DNA from: Cordylochernes scorpioides
Taxonomy: Eukaryota; Arthropoda; Arachnida; Pseudoscorpiones; Chernetidae
Reading direction: 5' to 3'
NCBI GenBank assembly: GCA_030710605.1
Contig: CP092879.1
Location: 26,307,844-26,371,843 of the forward strand
DNA: 64,000 bases
Shown: piece after piece, positions 25,567-35,510 of the stretch
How the letters are laid out: every line of letters begins with the position of its first letter
Position numbering within the stretch: position 1 is the stretch's first letter
Made by a program: the position numbers and the translations under genes
Notes under the pieces: model-generated
What the model was told of the DNA's origin: nothing
The model's database searches: none
The model's input: the letters and a program-made list of their open reading frames with translations, nothing else

Positions 25567-25848
25567 GGCGTAAACTTAAGGCGTAAGAATAAATAAAACA
25601 AAATATTATTTACATAATTACAAAGTTTTGGGTCGGCCCACTTGAAACAACAACAACGAGTTTTTATGGGGGAAGAGTGACCTCTGTCGGTCGATTTAAA
25701 CAGAGTATTTGAATCTATTAAATTATATAATTTAAAATAAAATAATATTTTTATATAACATTTAAATGTATGTGAAACAATATTTAAAAGTTTTTTCAAT
25801 AAAATGGATGAGTAATTAAATGATTATAAAGAGATATTTGAAGTGACA
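25567..25848. other. AT-rich non-coding join between two gypsy copies
   Basis: About 280 bp with no open frame of note. It lies between the remnant's LTR and the stop codon of the next minus-strand gypsy copy, so it probably holds the latter's 3' non-coding end or LTR. I could not find a second copy of it in the window to define an LTR. Confidence 0.4.
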
Positions 25849-26351
25849 TTAAGTTATGTGTGTAGGCAAAAGAATTGGGGTTGATATTTGTTCTCCATTG
25901 TCCATATCCAAAATATGGCCTTTTTGTAAAAAACATGGTTTATCATCAATATCTATTAACTTTGCGTTAGAAATTTGGTTTACTATTAAGTCATTTTCTA
26001 AATTAGTGCTATTTTGAAGTAAAAAATCTGATTCTGGGTAAAATAATTTAAGTTTATTTGAGTGTATAATTTCTGTTTGTTTTCTTTGAGGTAAATTGGG
26101 TTTATTTATTTCACATATGACTGGAGAAAGTTGTTTTAATATTTTAAATGGGCCTATATATCTTTGTGTTAATTTACCTGTGTTTGGATAATTAAAGGTT
26201 TTCACTAATACCTGATCTCCTTCTTTAAAAATGGGTTCTGGGTGTTTAATTTCATAAAGTTGTTTGCTGTGTTCATGGGATTTTATGGTTCTTTCAATGG
26301 CTAATTTTCTTGCTTTTTCTATTGGTGTATGTGTTTCTGTGTCATGTTCTA
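25849..26351 (-). pseudogene. Minus-strand Ty3/gypsy copy: integrase C-terminal part
   Basis: The minus-strand frame runs from about 26,350 with HTPIEKARKLAIERT and continues through KEGDQVLVKT and KLTQRYIGPFKILKQL to EIIHSNKLKLFYP, then a C-terminal tail ending at 25,849. The GDxVxV, GPFxI and LKxFxP pattern is that of the integrase C-terminal domain of Ty3/gypsy elements. The integrase zinc and catalytic domains, RNase H and most of reverse transcriptase are missing because a deletion joins this part to the start of reverse transcriptase near 26,350. It is the 3' coding end of the same copy as 26,342-27,493 and 33,474-33,862. Confidence 0.75.
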
Positions 26352-27493
26352 TATGGCCTTTGTGCTATGGGAATATTATCTAAAAGAGATATGCAAATTG
26401 GGTTAGTTCTTATGCATCCTATATCAAAATTGTGTTTACAGAAAACATTCTTATATTTATGCAAAATATCTGAAATTGTTTGAATTGAGAAATTTGGGTT
26501 GATATCTAAGTTACTAAGGTCTAAATATGAGTTATAATTGACAATAGGGCATGGAATTTGCATACTGTGATAAGAGTTAGAATCAATAATGGGATTTGAA
26601 TTATGATCTATATGTTTAACATTTGTATTTGCTATATCAAAAGAATTAAAATTATACAATGGGTTAATATTTAGAAGAGATGAATTTTTAACATAGTATG
26701 GGTCTGGAATACATAGGGTAGTAGCATATGACGTTTGGTTATCAGTTTTTGGATTAAAGGAATACAAGAATTTATAATTTTGAAAAAGAAGGTTTTTTGA
26801 GAAATCTATTTGTAATCTAAATTTATAAAATATTGGTAAACCTAAAATAATATATTCTATTGGAGTATCACAAACAAACATTTCTTGATATTTTGTAATT
26901 TTACCTAAGCTAAGCCTAACTAATATTTTGTATAATGGATAACTAAATCCTTCTACCTGACCTATTTTGTCTTTTGGGGAATTATCTAATATTTTATAAT
27001 GAATATAATTTAAGTATTTTAATGGGATAATAGATATTGATGATGCAGTATCAAGTACACAGGGTAAGGATATTTGGTTTATTAGAACAGAAAATAATAA
27101 TAATGTTCTACCTGGGTTTATGGGCTTTGGGGTAGTATTCTTCAGTGGGCAGTACCTGTGAAAATGCATCTGGTTGGGTATCTGGTTTATCGTACATATC
27201 TTGCAGGGATATGGGGATAGGTTTATGGGCTTGTGGGGGTCTTGCTGGTGGTGAGTTGCTGCCGATGTCCTTGGGAATAGTTGTGATTTATATGCTTGGG
27301 AGGAGTTGGGGTTAAATTTTACTGGAGCAATTTGCCTATCTCTTGTACTGGTAGAGGGTAGTTGGGGTTCTTCTAGACTTTTTTCTATTTTAGTGGCCAT
27401 TAATAGCCATTCTGAGGGTTGTATGGAGTCTATGGTAGCTAGGTAGGGTTTAATTTTTTTCTTTATTCCATCATTTAATAATTCTATTATGGA
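26342..27493 (-). pseudogene. Minus-strand Ty3/gypsy copy: gag C-terminus, protease, start of RT
   Basis: The frame continues in phase from the gag N-terminus at 33,862-33,474 if the nested BEL/Pao element and one target duplication are disregarded. Features in order: a capsid end with ...EWLLMATKIEKSLEE, a cysteine/histidine cluster (CKIC then HFHRYC) with unusual zinc-knuckle spacing, an aspartic protease with LDTASSISIIPLKY and ILGLPIFYKF, and the opening of reverse transcriptase (YKNVFCKHNFDIG, AQRPYR). The protease motif is DTA where retroelement proteases have DTG or DSG. A TGA ends the frame at 26,342, where the deletion that removed RT to integrase core begins. Non-functional. Confidence 0.8.
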
Positions 27494-27806
27494 TGTGTGG
27501 AATGGTGGAGATCCATTATTCCTGACGCAGTCCAGACAGCTTGGGTGACTGTAAATAAACAAACCCCGGCCGCCGCCAACAAAGGGGCAGAACACGGCTT
27601 GGTACCGACCGAGTCGCGTGTTTTCCTCTGTCCTCTTAATATGTATTAAATAAAGTTAGTTAGAAGGAGATTTTTACCCCCTCCTTTCTGCTATTTAGTG
27701 ATCTTATTTAAATCCTTGCAACAGCCCACAAAGAATCATCACAGCGAATTCTTCTACCGAATCTCGCTCAGTGTTTTGTGAACCGACTACCCTACATTTC
27801 TTCACA
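27494..27806 (+). mobile_element. 5' LTR of nested BEL/Pao element (copy 1)
   Basis: 313 bp, starting TGTGTGGAATGGTGGAGATC and ending CATTTCTTCACA. It looks identical, base for base, to the 3' LTR at 33,161-33,473. The five bases before it, ATGGA (27,489-27,493), repeat after the 3' LTR (33,474-33,478): a 5-bp target duplication. An AATAAA (TTAAATAAAGTT) lies mid-LTR. The insertion target was gypsy gag on the other strand. Confidence 0.95.
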
Positions 27807-27809
27807 AAG

Positions 27810-27829
27810 TGGCGTCCCCGCGGGTGGGC
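27810..27829 (+). other. Primer-binding site of BEL/Pao copy 1
   Basis: TGGCGTCCCCGCGGGTGGGC begins three bases after the 5' LTR. It starts with the TGG expected for pairing with a tRNA CCA end. I cannot assign the tRNA with confidence. Confidence 0.6.
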
Positions 27830-27931
27830 TTCTGACAAGGCAAGATCAAGTGGATTAACGGCGGAGTACAAGTTCAAGACTTAAGATAAGTACCTTTTGT
27901 TTTACCCTCTGTTTATAGTGTTTTTTGAAAA

Positions 27932-30900
27932 ATGGAAATTTTAAAAAGACATAGAAATGTACTTAGAAAGCGACTAACTCGCTGCTTGAAGACGACAGAA
28001 GAGTTTCTGTCAGGTACTCCACTGATACTTGTAGAGGACATTGAATGTAATAGAGAGATCATTGAAGAAACTCACAGTGAGCTTCTTGTGATCCAAGGCA
28101 AGATAAGAGACTTCATGCTAACTTCAGACGTCAGCGAAGAGGAACTAGAGCAAGACGATGAGGAAGCCTTGCAATATACCCAGAGATATAAAAGGATATA
28201 TAAAAAATGTCTCGCTCTTGTTGAACCCAGGATCCCTGCATCCAGTCCCACGACCAGTGAAGTGAGCTTCGCTTCTAGCTCACACCATAGAACTGTAAAA
28301 CTACCCAAGATAGAATTAAAGAAGTTTACAGGAGAAATAAAAGATTGGTTGGGATGGTGGGCACAGTTCAACAAGATACATGTCGATCCTACTTTAGAAG
28401 ACAGCGACAAGTTTCAATATCTTGTACAGTCTATGTCGCCGGGAACCAGAGCTAGTAAACTGGTTAATAGTTACCCCCTGACTGCCGAGAATTACCCCAA
28501 AGTTATAGAAACTTTGACAGAAAGATTTGGAAGGCCTGAACTGTTGCAACAGGTCTATGTCAGGGACCTTATATGCCTTATGATCGATTGCTCCTCCAAA
28601 CAACAGTTGAAGGTGACTTCGTTTTATGATGAGTTGGTGACTCATTTGAGAGCATTGGAATCCTTAAAGATTGAGGCCAGACAGATGTCTGTATTTATAT
28701 TTCCAATGATTGAGGCATGTCTCTCAGAGGAACTCATGAAGGCTTGGCAAAGAAGCCCCCTCCATGATGTCAAGATTGATGCCAATGATTCGACTCAAAC
28801 TAGAGTTGACCTAATTATGGAGTTTCTCCAAAAGGAAGCTGCAGCAGAACAAGACAGAGCCTTAGCTGGATCCAAGTTTGGACTTAGATCTCTGAAACAA
28901 GCTAGAAACGTGGGCAGACAATCACATCCTGCTAAGATACCTACGGCCTCTGGACTCTTTGCTGGACGTGCCCAGAATTGCATCTTTTGTAATAAAGATC
29001 ATAAGAACACAGAATGTCTTGCTGCGCGCAGAATGAGCATTAAAGAAAGAAGAGAGCGTATTAAAAACGCTAAATGTTGTTTCTCCTGCCTCCAACCAGG
29101 TCATATCTCTTTTAATTGTAGAAGGCGCATAACTGAATGTATTCGATGTAAGAAGAAGCATCTTGATATTCTATGCCCTCTTAATGCTCCTGGACGAGAG
29201 TCAGCGGATGAAGACAAGGAACAGGTGAAAGACTGTGACGCTTCTCCTACAGTTGAAAACGGAGTTTCATTCTCCGGTCTTAGCGCTTCGTCTCTGATTT
29301 TGCTACAGACTCTGAAGATTAAAGTCGAAGGTGCGACTTCGACGAAAGTAGTGCGTGCCCTCCTTGACACAGGTTCCCAACGATCCTATATTTTGTCTAA
29401 AACTGCCCAGGATCTCGGACTATCTCCCATTGGCCAGGAATCACTTAAACATGTGGTGTTTGGAGGTCATACTAGTGAACGTGTCCACCAAGAATACAGA
29501 GTCAATTTGGGTCATGCATCGGGGAATTTTAAGATGGTTGCGAAGCTTCTTGACCAACAAAAAATCTGTGGTAGCCTACCAAGATTGAGCCGCGGGCCAT
29601 GGTTGAAAGAACTCAAAGCCCGCAAAATCTGGGTTCCTGATATTGGAAAGGATGACATGGAAATTGAAATACTTCTAGGATGCGATGTATTGGGATCTAT
29701 TTTCATGATGAAATCTTGTGTGTTGTCAAATGGCTTGACTGCGTCGCAGACGCGTTTCGGATGGACTTTAATGGGAGAATGTCAGCCAGGTAGTGACGTT
29801 TCACTCGCTCATCATGTTACAACGATGACAATTTCGGAGAGCAGTGTAACCAATCTGTGGAATCTCGATGTTCTTGGCATTATGGATCCTATTGAGGTTA
29901 AACAGAGAGATCAGAGAGACGCACTGGCGCGTCGACATTTTCTAAAAACAGTCCAACATTCTGTTTCAGGAAGATATGTTGTTTCCCTCCCGTGGACTGT
30001 AGAGAAAGCTAAAATCGCGGACAACAGGGAGGTTGCTATGAAGAGATTAGAACAGACGACTAAGAAATTAATCTCTTTGAATCTTTATGAGGACTATGAT
30101 GATATTTTCCGAGGCTGGTTGGATGATGGGATAATTGAGAAAGTCCCAGCTGAACAACACGACGCTGAGGCCTTCTACCTGCCTCATCGTCCTGTGGTGA
30201 AACTCTCCAGTGGGACTACGCCTATCAGGCCTGTCTTTGATGCTTCTAGCAAGGTCTATAGATCCCCATCTTTAAATGACTGTCTTGAAAAGGGACCTAA
30301 CCTCATAGAGATGATTCCCAACCTTATGCTAAGGTTTAGAAATGGCAAGTTTGGTGTCGTGGCAGACATTAAGAAAGCGTTTCTTCAGATTGAGGTGAAT
30401 GAAAGGGACAGAGATTACCTGCGTTTTCTATGGTATTCCCAAAATAGAGAAAAGACAGAAGTATTTAGACATAGACGTGTCGTTTTCGGCGTTAACTGTA
30501 GTCCTTTCATTTTGGGGGCAGTAATAGAATACCACCTGTCTAATGTTCGACCTGAACATAAACCGTTAGCTCAGAGGTTGCAGAAATCCTTTTATGTGGA
30601 CAATTTAGTCACAAGCGTGAACTCTTTTGAAGAGTTACAAGATCTCAAATTGACCGCAACGTCAATCATGGATAATGCTAGGTTGGAGCTAAGCCGTTGG
30701 GAGCATAGCCTGGACGTGGCCTCCGATACTTACCCCTTTGAAAGAGCAGAGATATCTAAAGTGCTTGGTGTATGTTGGGATAAAAGGGATGATTGTTTGT
30801 CATGTGAAATTCCCGTAGCCATACCCCCCAAGATAACCAAAAGGAGTATCCTGTCCTGCTTAGCTCAGATATATGACCCTATTGGATTTCTGAGTCCAAT

Positions 30901-32095
30901 ATTAATAAAGCCTAAAATTCTATTGCAAAAAGCTTGGACTCTAAAGTTGGCATGGGACGATGAATTGGACCGTCACTACAAGGATGAACTAAGCCTATGG
31001 TTCGACGACCTTCAGCTGCACAAAGGCATGGCAATTCCTAGGAATTTCAATCCATTGATGGTACCGCAGAAGGACTGGCAGATACACACGTTTGTTGATG
31101 CTAGTAGTGAAGCTTATGCTGCTGTGGTCTTCCTTCGGACTCGGGTTGGTGACAAAGTTGAAGTGCATATGATGGCGGCTAAGTCTCGAGTCGCTCCTCT
31201 CAAGAGACCTACGATACCAAGACTTGAACTTTTAGCCTGTGTTGTAGGAGCACGATTAAACAAGATGATCTTTGAAGCTCTAGAGTTAAAAGATATCAAA
31301 AATGTATTCTGGTCTGATGCCACAACAGCCCTCGCTTGGATAAAGCGCGATGATCAGTGGGGTACCTTTGTCGGGAATCGCGTGAAGGAGATATGCAGAC
31401 TTAGTGATCCTGTAAATTGGAGATATGTTCCTAGCGAGTGCAATCCAGCTGATTTACCCTCCAGAGGATGCAGCCTCTCCCGACTGATACAGTCTAGATG
31501 GTGGGAGGGCCCTTCCTGGTTAAAACTCTCCGAAGAATTTTGGCCTTCCAGGTATAAAGACCTGAATGAAGAAGAAATCTGTGCGGAAAGAAAGAAAATT
31601 GCTGTTGTGACAACAGTTAAGAGTACCGATCATTGGTACATGAAATATTTCTCCTCGTTCATAAAAAATGTGCGGATGATGGCGTGGATTAGAAGGTTCA
31701 TCAACAACCTCCGATCTTCAACGAAAGTAAAGGGCGAACTTTCTGTGAAGGAGATCGATGAAGCGGAGCTGGCGCTTTTGAAATTAGTTCAGGCCGAGTG
31801 TTTCCCTAGCCACTCTATACCTGGTCTGAAGGTATCTGAAGTAGAAGGAATCCTGCGTGTGAAAACAAAATTGATTTACAGCAGCGACGAATATGGCTTC
31901 CGTTTGCCAGTACTATTACATGGGACTCATCCGTTGATTGAACAAATGATATGTGATTCACACGTTGAGAATTGCCACGCTGGTGTACAATTTTTGATGA
32001 ACAAACTTCGGGAAAAATATTGGATAGTAAAAGCGAGACAGACCATTAAGAAAAATAGTGAGAAGATGTGTCACATGTCGCCGCTTCTCCGCTAA
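27932..32095 (+). CDS. BEL/Pao gag-protease-RT-RNase H polyprotein (broken within integrase)
   Basis: The ATG at 27,932 opens a 1,387-codon frame soon after the primer site. Order: N-terminal coiled-coil-like gag region, DUF1759-type region (about 125-300), three zinc knuckles (C350-C353-H357-C362; C383-C386-H391-C396; C403-C406-H410-C415), DUF1758-type aspartic protease (DTG at 479-481; ILLGCDVLGSI near 580-590), reverse transcriptase (D812 in VADIKKAF; YVDN at 888-891, as BEL elements often have in place of YVDD), Peptidase_A17/RNase H (D1056, E1099, D1129, D1174) and the two histidines of the integrase zinc domain (H1344, H1349). The frame then shifts at an A run near 32,051 and stops at 32,095; the rest of integrase continues in the next frame. 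Identical LTRs mark it as young. Roles are reverse transcription and particle assembly in the cytoplasm, from family knowledge. Confidence 0.92.
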   Translation: MEILKRHRNVLRKRLTRCLKTTEEFLSGTPLILVEDIECNREIIEETHSELLVIQGKIRDFMLTSDVSEEELEQDDEEALQYTQRYKRIYKKCLALVEPRIPASSPTTSEVSFASSSHHRTVKLPKIELKKFTGEIKDWLGWWAQFNKIHVDPTLEDSDKFQYLVQSMSPGTRASKLVNSYPLTAENYPKVIETLTERFGRPELLQQVYVRDLICLMIDCSSKQQLKVTSFYDELVTHLRALESLKIEARQMSVFIFPMIEACLSEELMKAWQRSPLHDVKIDANDSTQTRVDLIMEFLQKEAAAEQDRALAGSKFGLRSLKQARNVGRQSHPAKIPTASGLFAGRAQNCIFCNKDHKNTECLAARRMSIKERRERIKNAKCCFSCLQPGHISFNCRRRITECIRCKKKHLDILCPLNAPGRESADEDKEQVKDCDASPTVENGVSFSGLSASSLILLQTLKIKVEGATSTKVVRALLDTGSQRSYILSKTAQDLGLSPIGQESLKHVVFGGHTSERVHQEYRVNLGHASGNFKMVAKLLDQQKICGSLPRLSRGPWLKELKARKIWVPDIGKDDMEIEILLGCDVLGSIFMMKSCVLSNGLTASQTRFGWTLMGECQPGSDVSLAHHVTTMTISESSVTNLWNLDVLGIMDPIEVKQRDQRDALARRHFLKTVQHSVSGRYVVSLPWTVEKAKIADNREVAMKRLEQTTKKLISLNLYEDYDDIFRGWLDDGIIEKVPAEQHDAEAFYLPHRPVVKLSSGTTPIRPVFDASSKVYRSPSLNDCLEKGPNLIEMIPNLMLRFRNGKFGVVADIKKAFLQIEVNERDRDYLRFLWYSQNREKTEVFRHRRVVFGVNCSPFILGAVIEYHLSNVRPEHKPLAQRLQKSFYVDNLVTSVNSFEELQDLKLTATSIMDNARLELSRWEHSLDVASDTYPFERAEISKVLGVCWDKRDDCLSCEIPVAIPPKITKRSILSCLAQIYDPIGFLSPILIKPKILLQKAWTLKLAWDDELDRHYKDELSLWFDDLQLHKGMAIPRNFNPLMVPQKDWQIHTFVDASSEAYAAVVFLRTRVGDKVEVHMMAAKSRVAPLKRPTIPRLELLACVVGARLNKMIFEALELKDIKNVFWSDATTALAWIKRDDQWGTFVGNRVKEICRLSDPVNWRYVPSECNPADLPSRGCSLSRLIQSRWWEGPSWLKLSEEFWPSRYKDLNEEEICAERKKIAVVTTVKSTDHWYMKYFSSFIKNVRMMAWIRRFINNLRSSTKVKGELSVKEIDEAELALLKLVQAECFPSHSIPGLKVSEVEGILRVKTKLIYSSDEYGFRLPVLLHGTHPLIEQMICDSHVENCHAGVQFLMNKLREKYWIVKARQTIKKNSEKMCHMSPLLR

Positions 32096-33215
32096 ACCCG
32101 TTGTGGTGGAAGACGCTCCATTACCTGCCACTCGAGTACATAACGCCAAGGTATTCGAGGTGGTAGGGATTGATCTGACGGGCCCGCTCTATCTGAAAGA
32201 TCAGACCAAGACCTGGGTTGTTCTCTTCACCTGTGCTGTGTACCGCTGTGTACATTTGGAACTGGTAATATCTCTCAGCACAGAAGATTTCCTAATGGCC
32301 CTGGAGAGATTCATCAAGAGACGAGGACATCCATCCACCATCTTCAGCGACAACGGAACAAATTTTGTAGGAGCCAATAACTTCTTTAAAAAGATTGACT
32401 GGGAACGCGATTCTAACGACGGGAAAGTGAAACGTATTAAATGGAAATTCATCCCGCCCACTGCTGCCTGGTGGGGTGGATGGTGGGAGAGATTGATTCG
32501 TTCCCTCAAAGACATACTAAAAAGAATGCTTGGAACATCAACATTAACATATCAACAATTGATGACCCTGCTGTGTCATGCAGAGGCAGTGATGAATGGA
32601 AGGCCCATGACTTATGTCAGCGACGATCCGAATGATCTTGTGACTATATCACCTTCCATGTTTCTACAAGAACAGACAGATGTCGAGTTTCCCGAGTGCC
32701 AGAATATGGGATCTAATCCAACGACACAGAAACTGCGCTATTTGAGCAAGCTGAGGGAGGAGTTGAAATCACGATTCAGGAAGGAATATTTGTCCCTCCT
32801 GGTCCAGAGAAACAGACGCATTTACAATCCAAAACTCCAGGCTGGGGATGTTGTCCTAGTTGGTATGGACAATAAAAAGCGTAACTTCTGGCCATTAGCA
32901 GTGATCGAGGAGATATTATTTGGAAGAGATGGAGTGAATAGATTAGTGAAGGTGAAAACCGCAGTAGGAACCTTCCTAAGACCTAATCAAGAAAATATAT
33001 CCCTTGGAAATACCACAACAGCAACTTCTTCGCGTTTGCTGAACGATAAAGTGAAAACTGCAAAAATACAGACTAGATCGGGAAGAACCATTTGTAAACC
33101 CAACCGATTGGACGATTATTTGTGTTTTTCTGTGTGCCTAGATAAAAACAGGTGGGAGTGTGTGTGGAATGGTGGAGATCCATTATTCCTGACGCAGTCC
33201 AGACAGCTTGGGTGA
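32056..33215 (+). CDS. BEL/Pao integrase, continuation in a shifted frame
   Basis: This frame has no ATG at its head; it is the downstream part of the same polyprotein, displaced at the A5 run at 32,051-32,055. It carries the CxxC of the integrase zinc domain (CVTC), then the catalytic triad: D in VVGIDLTGP, D in IFSDNGTNFVG, E in WWGGWWERLIRSLKD. A C-terminal DUF5641-type domain follows (AGDVVLVGMDNKKRNFWPLA). The stop at 33,213-33,215 lies inside the 3' LTR. The break separates the HH and CC halves of the zinc domain, so integrase cannot be made as one protein from this sequence unless the extra base is a sequencing error or frameshifting occurs. Confidence 0.9.
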
Positions 33216-33473
33216 CTGTAAATAAACAAACCCCGGCCGCCGCCAACAAAGGGGCAGAACACGGCTTGGTACCGACCGAGTCGCGTGTTTTCCTCTGTCC
33301 TCTTAATATGTATTAAATAAAGTTAGTTAGAAGGAGATTTTTACCCCCTCCTTTCTGCTATTTAGTGATCTTATTTAAATCCTTGCAACAGCCCACAAAG
33401 AATCATCACAGCGAATTCTTCTACCGAATCTCGCTCAGTGTTTTGTGAACCGACTACCCTACATTTCTTCACA
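33161..33473 (+). mobile_element. 3' LTR of nested BEL/Pao element (copy 1)
   Basis: 313 bp, no difference seen from the 5' LTR. A purine tract (CAGGTGGGAG) lies just before it, as needed to prime second-strand synthesis. ATGGA follows directly, completing the target duplication. Confidence 0.95.
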
Positions 33474-33862
33474 ATGGAGGTGAGGTTTAATTCTACACTG
33501 TTGATCAGCTGCATTTTTCGGTGATAATATTGGGTTATTGTTTCATTTTCTTCTTGTATGATTTTCATCATTTCAACCAATGGTGTAAGTTTGACTTTCT
33601 GGAATCTGGTTATAAGGTTTTCTTTGAGTTTATTCCAGTCCTCAATATGGCAAAGGCTTTCGAAATAATATGTCAAAGCCTCATCCTGTAAGTAATCTGA
33701 TAAATGAAGTACCTTCCAACTATTATCAAACCCATAAGAATCGCTTTTTCTTCCAAAATTTATAATCCAAGTTTTAATATTTAAATTTTTATTGTATTTT
33801 ACAAAAGACGGCATCGCTTGATATGCAAATTCAACATCTTTTTCTCTTTTTGCTTTTGCCAT
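33474..33862 (-). pseudogene. Minus-strand Ty3/gypsy copy: gag N-terminus
   Basis: The ATG at 33,862 (minus) starts MAKAKREKDVEFAYQAMPSF, followed by a capsid-like stretch with WKVLHLSDYLQDEALTYY, WNKLKENLITRF and ETITQYYHRKMQL, the usual pattern of Ty3/gypsy gag. It is cut at 33,474 by the BEL/Pao insertion and resumes in the same phase at 27,488. The 64 bp upstream of the ATG contain no clear LTR or primer site before the palindrome starts, so the 5' end of this copy is missing or has been converted into the palindrome arm. Confidence 0.8.
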
Positions 33863-33926
33863 TATTTCACAAGTTCCAAATATATTGATATAAAATTTAA
33901 TAAAAATTAGGTTAATCCTGTCGGCT

Positions 33927-35122
33927 TATATTAAAGATTAGATTTTTTGTGTTTTTGATTGTTGAAAAGAGGTGCAGTCGTGGAAAAGTAAAGATAATTA
34001 TTTACCTTTCAAGCAGATTTTTATTTTGAATCTCTTGAAGTAAAAATATACATAAAATTATTTTTATCACAGGAATATAGAATTTATTAAATGAATTCTA
34101 TAATCGTGAATAAAAGATAGGTAGGGTTAAATATACATATTTACAACAACAATAATTAAAGTGGTATGTATTGCATCTATGGTAAAATATATATAACAGT
34201 CAATGAATGAAAATAAAATTGGTTTTTAAAAAATAAAATAATTGTATTATAGATTATATAATATTTCCCCCCTGTGAAAAAGATTTTCAAAAAATTAAAA
34301 TTTGAAAATTAAAAATGGCTATTACAAAAATAATTAATTAAACGAAATCAAAAATGTCTATAAATAATTACAAATTAAACAATAAAAATCAATGTCCATA
34401 TTTTTTCAAAATAAACAAAAGAAAGTTTGTTTATAAATAATTTATATAATTATGAAATTAAAATAAAACTATATATAAAAAATAATAATGATAGATTAAT
34501 ATAATTATTCATATTTTAAATACCTTTTTTGGCTTCATATAAATTCTTATATTAATCTATCATTATTATTTTTTATATATAGTTTTATTTTAATTTCATA
34601 ATAATATAAATTATTTATAAACAAACTTTCTTTTGTTTATTTTGAAAAAATATGGACATTGATTTTTATTGTTTAATTTGTAATTATTTATAGACATTTT
34701 GATTTCGTTTAATTAATTATTTTTGTAATAGCCATTTTTAATTTTCAAATTTTAATTTTTTGAAAATCTTTTTCACAGGGGGAAAATATATAATCTAAAA
34801 TACAATTATTTTATTTTTTAAAAACCAATTTTATTTTCATTCATTGACTGTTATATATATTTGACCATAGATGCAATACATACCACTTTAATTATTGTTG
34901 TTGTAAATATGTATATTTAACCCTACCTATCTTTTATTCACGATTATAGAATTCATTTAATAAATTCTATATTCCTGTGATAAAAATAATTTTATGTATA
35001 ATTTTACTTCAAGAGATTCAAAATAAAAATCTGCTTGAATGGTAAATAATTATCTTTACTTTTCCACGACTGCACCTCTTTTCAACAATCGAAAACACAA
35101 AAAAATTCTAATCTTTAATATA
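33927..35122. repeat. Near-perfect 1.2-kb palindrome
   Basis: Arm 33,927-34,504 (578 bp) recurs inverted at 34,547-35,122 (576 bp) around a 42-bp centre. Checks along the arm: TATATTAAAGATTAG versus CTAATCTTTAATATA at the outer ends, GGTGCAGTCGTGGAAAAGTA versus TACTTTTCCACGACTGCACC, and TTATATTAATCTATC at the centre. Only a few substitutions and 1-2 bp indels are visible. Very AT-rich, no coding capacity. It sits just upstream of the gypsy gag start. It could be a foldback element, two elements head to head, or an inverted duplication made during repair. Confidence 0.9.
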
Positions 35123-35510
35123 CATATATATATATAAAAGGAAAGTTTTAAACTATTTATATAAGTTAATATTAACAGAAGACCGATTTTTGAGAAAAGT
35201 AAATATTAAATCTGCAGTCTGAAACCACGAGACGGCGCATGATTAGGGCTATTGAAAAAAACATGTGGGAGGTTTCAATAGAGAACAGAAGAGGATGATA
35301 AGCTTCTCAGAGATCTATTTTTCTGTTGATGCTATTCAGTTTGTGGGATACTATGGATTCAAGGATAGTCTTTGGTGTAAGATATGTATGTGCCTGTAAT
35401 GTATGGTGGGATTTTTGATGTTGAATGTGGGGCCTACGCTCTGCATATGTTGATAAATGAGGGATTTGGTATCTTGCCTGGAAATATTAAGGGAATGTTA
35501 ATTTTGTTGA
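35123..35510. other. Unassigned sequence between palindrome and array
   Basis: A TA run at about 35,124-35,138 is followed by 350 bp of non-satellite sequence. A short frame from the ATG at 35,384 reads GGIFDVECGAYALHMLINEG before running into satellite, but I recognise no family and have no second copy to test it. No TIR, LTR or RNA gene was seen. Confidence 0.35.

Noticed and set aside
28072-29706. Several minus-strand frames of 60-110 codons
   Set aside because: Antisense shadows of the BEL/Pao polyprotein.
35384-35500. Start of a host protein (GGIFDVECGAYALHMLINEG)
   Set aside because: Too short, runs into satellite, and no second copy or splice signal supports it. Left as unassigned.
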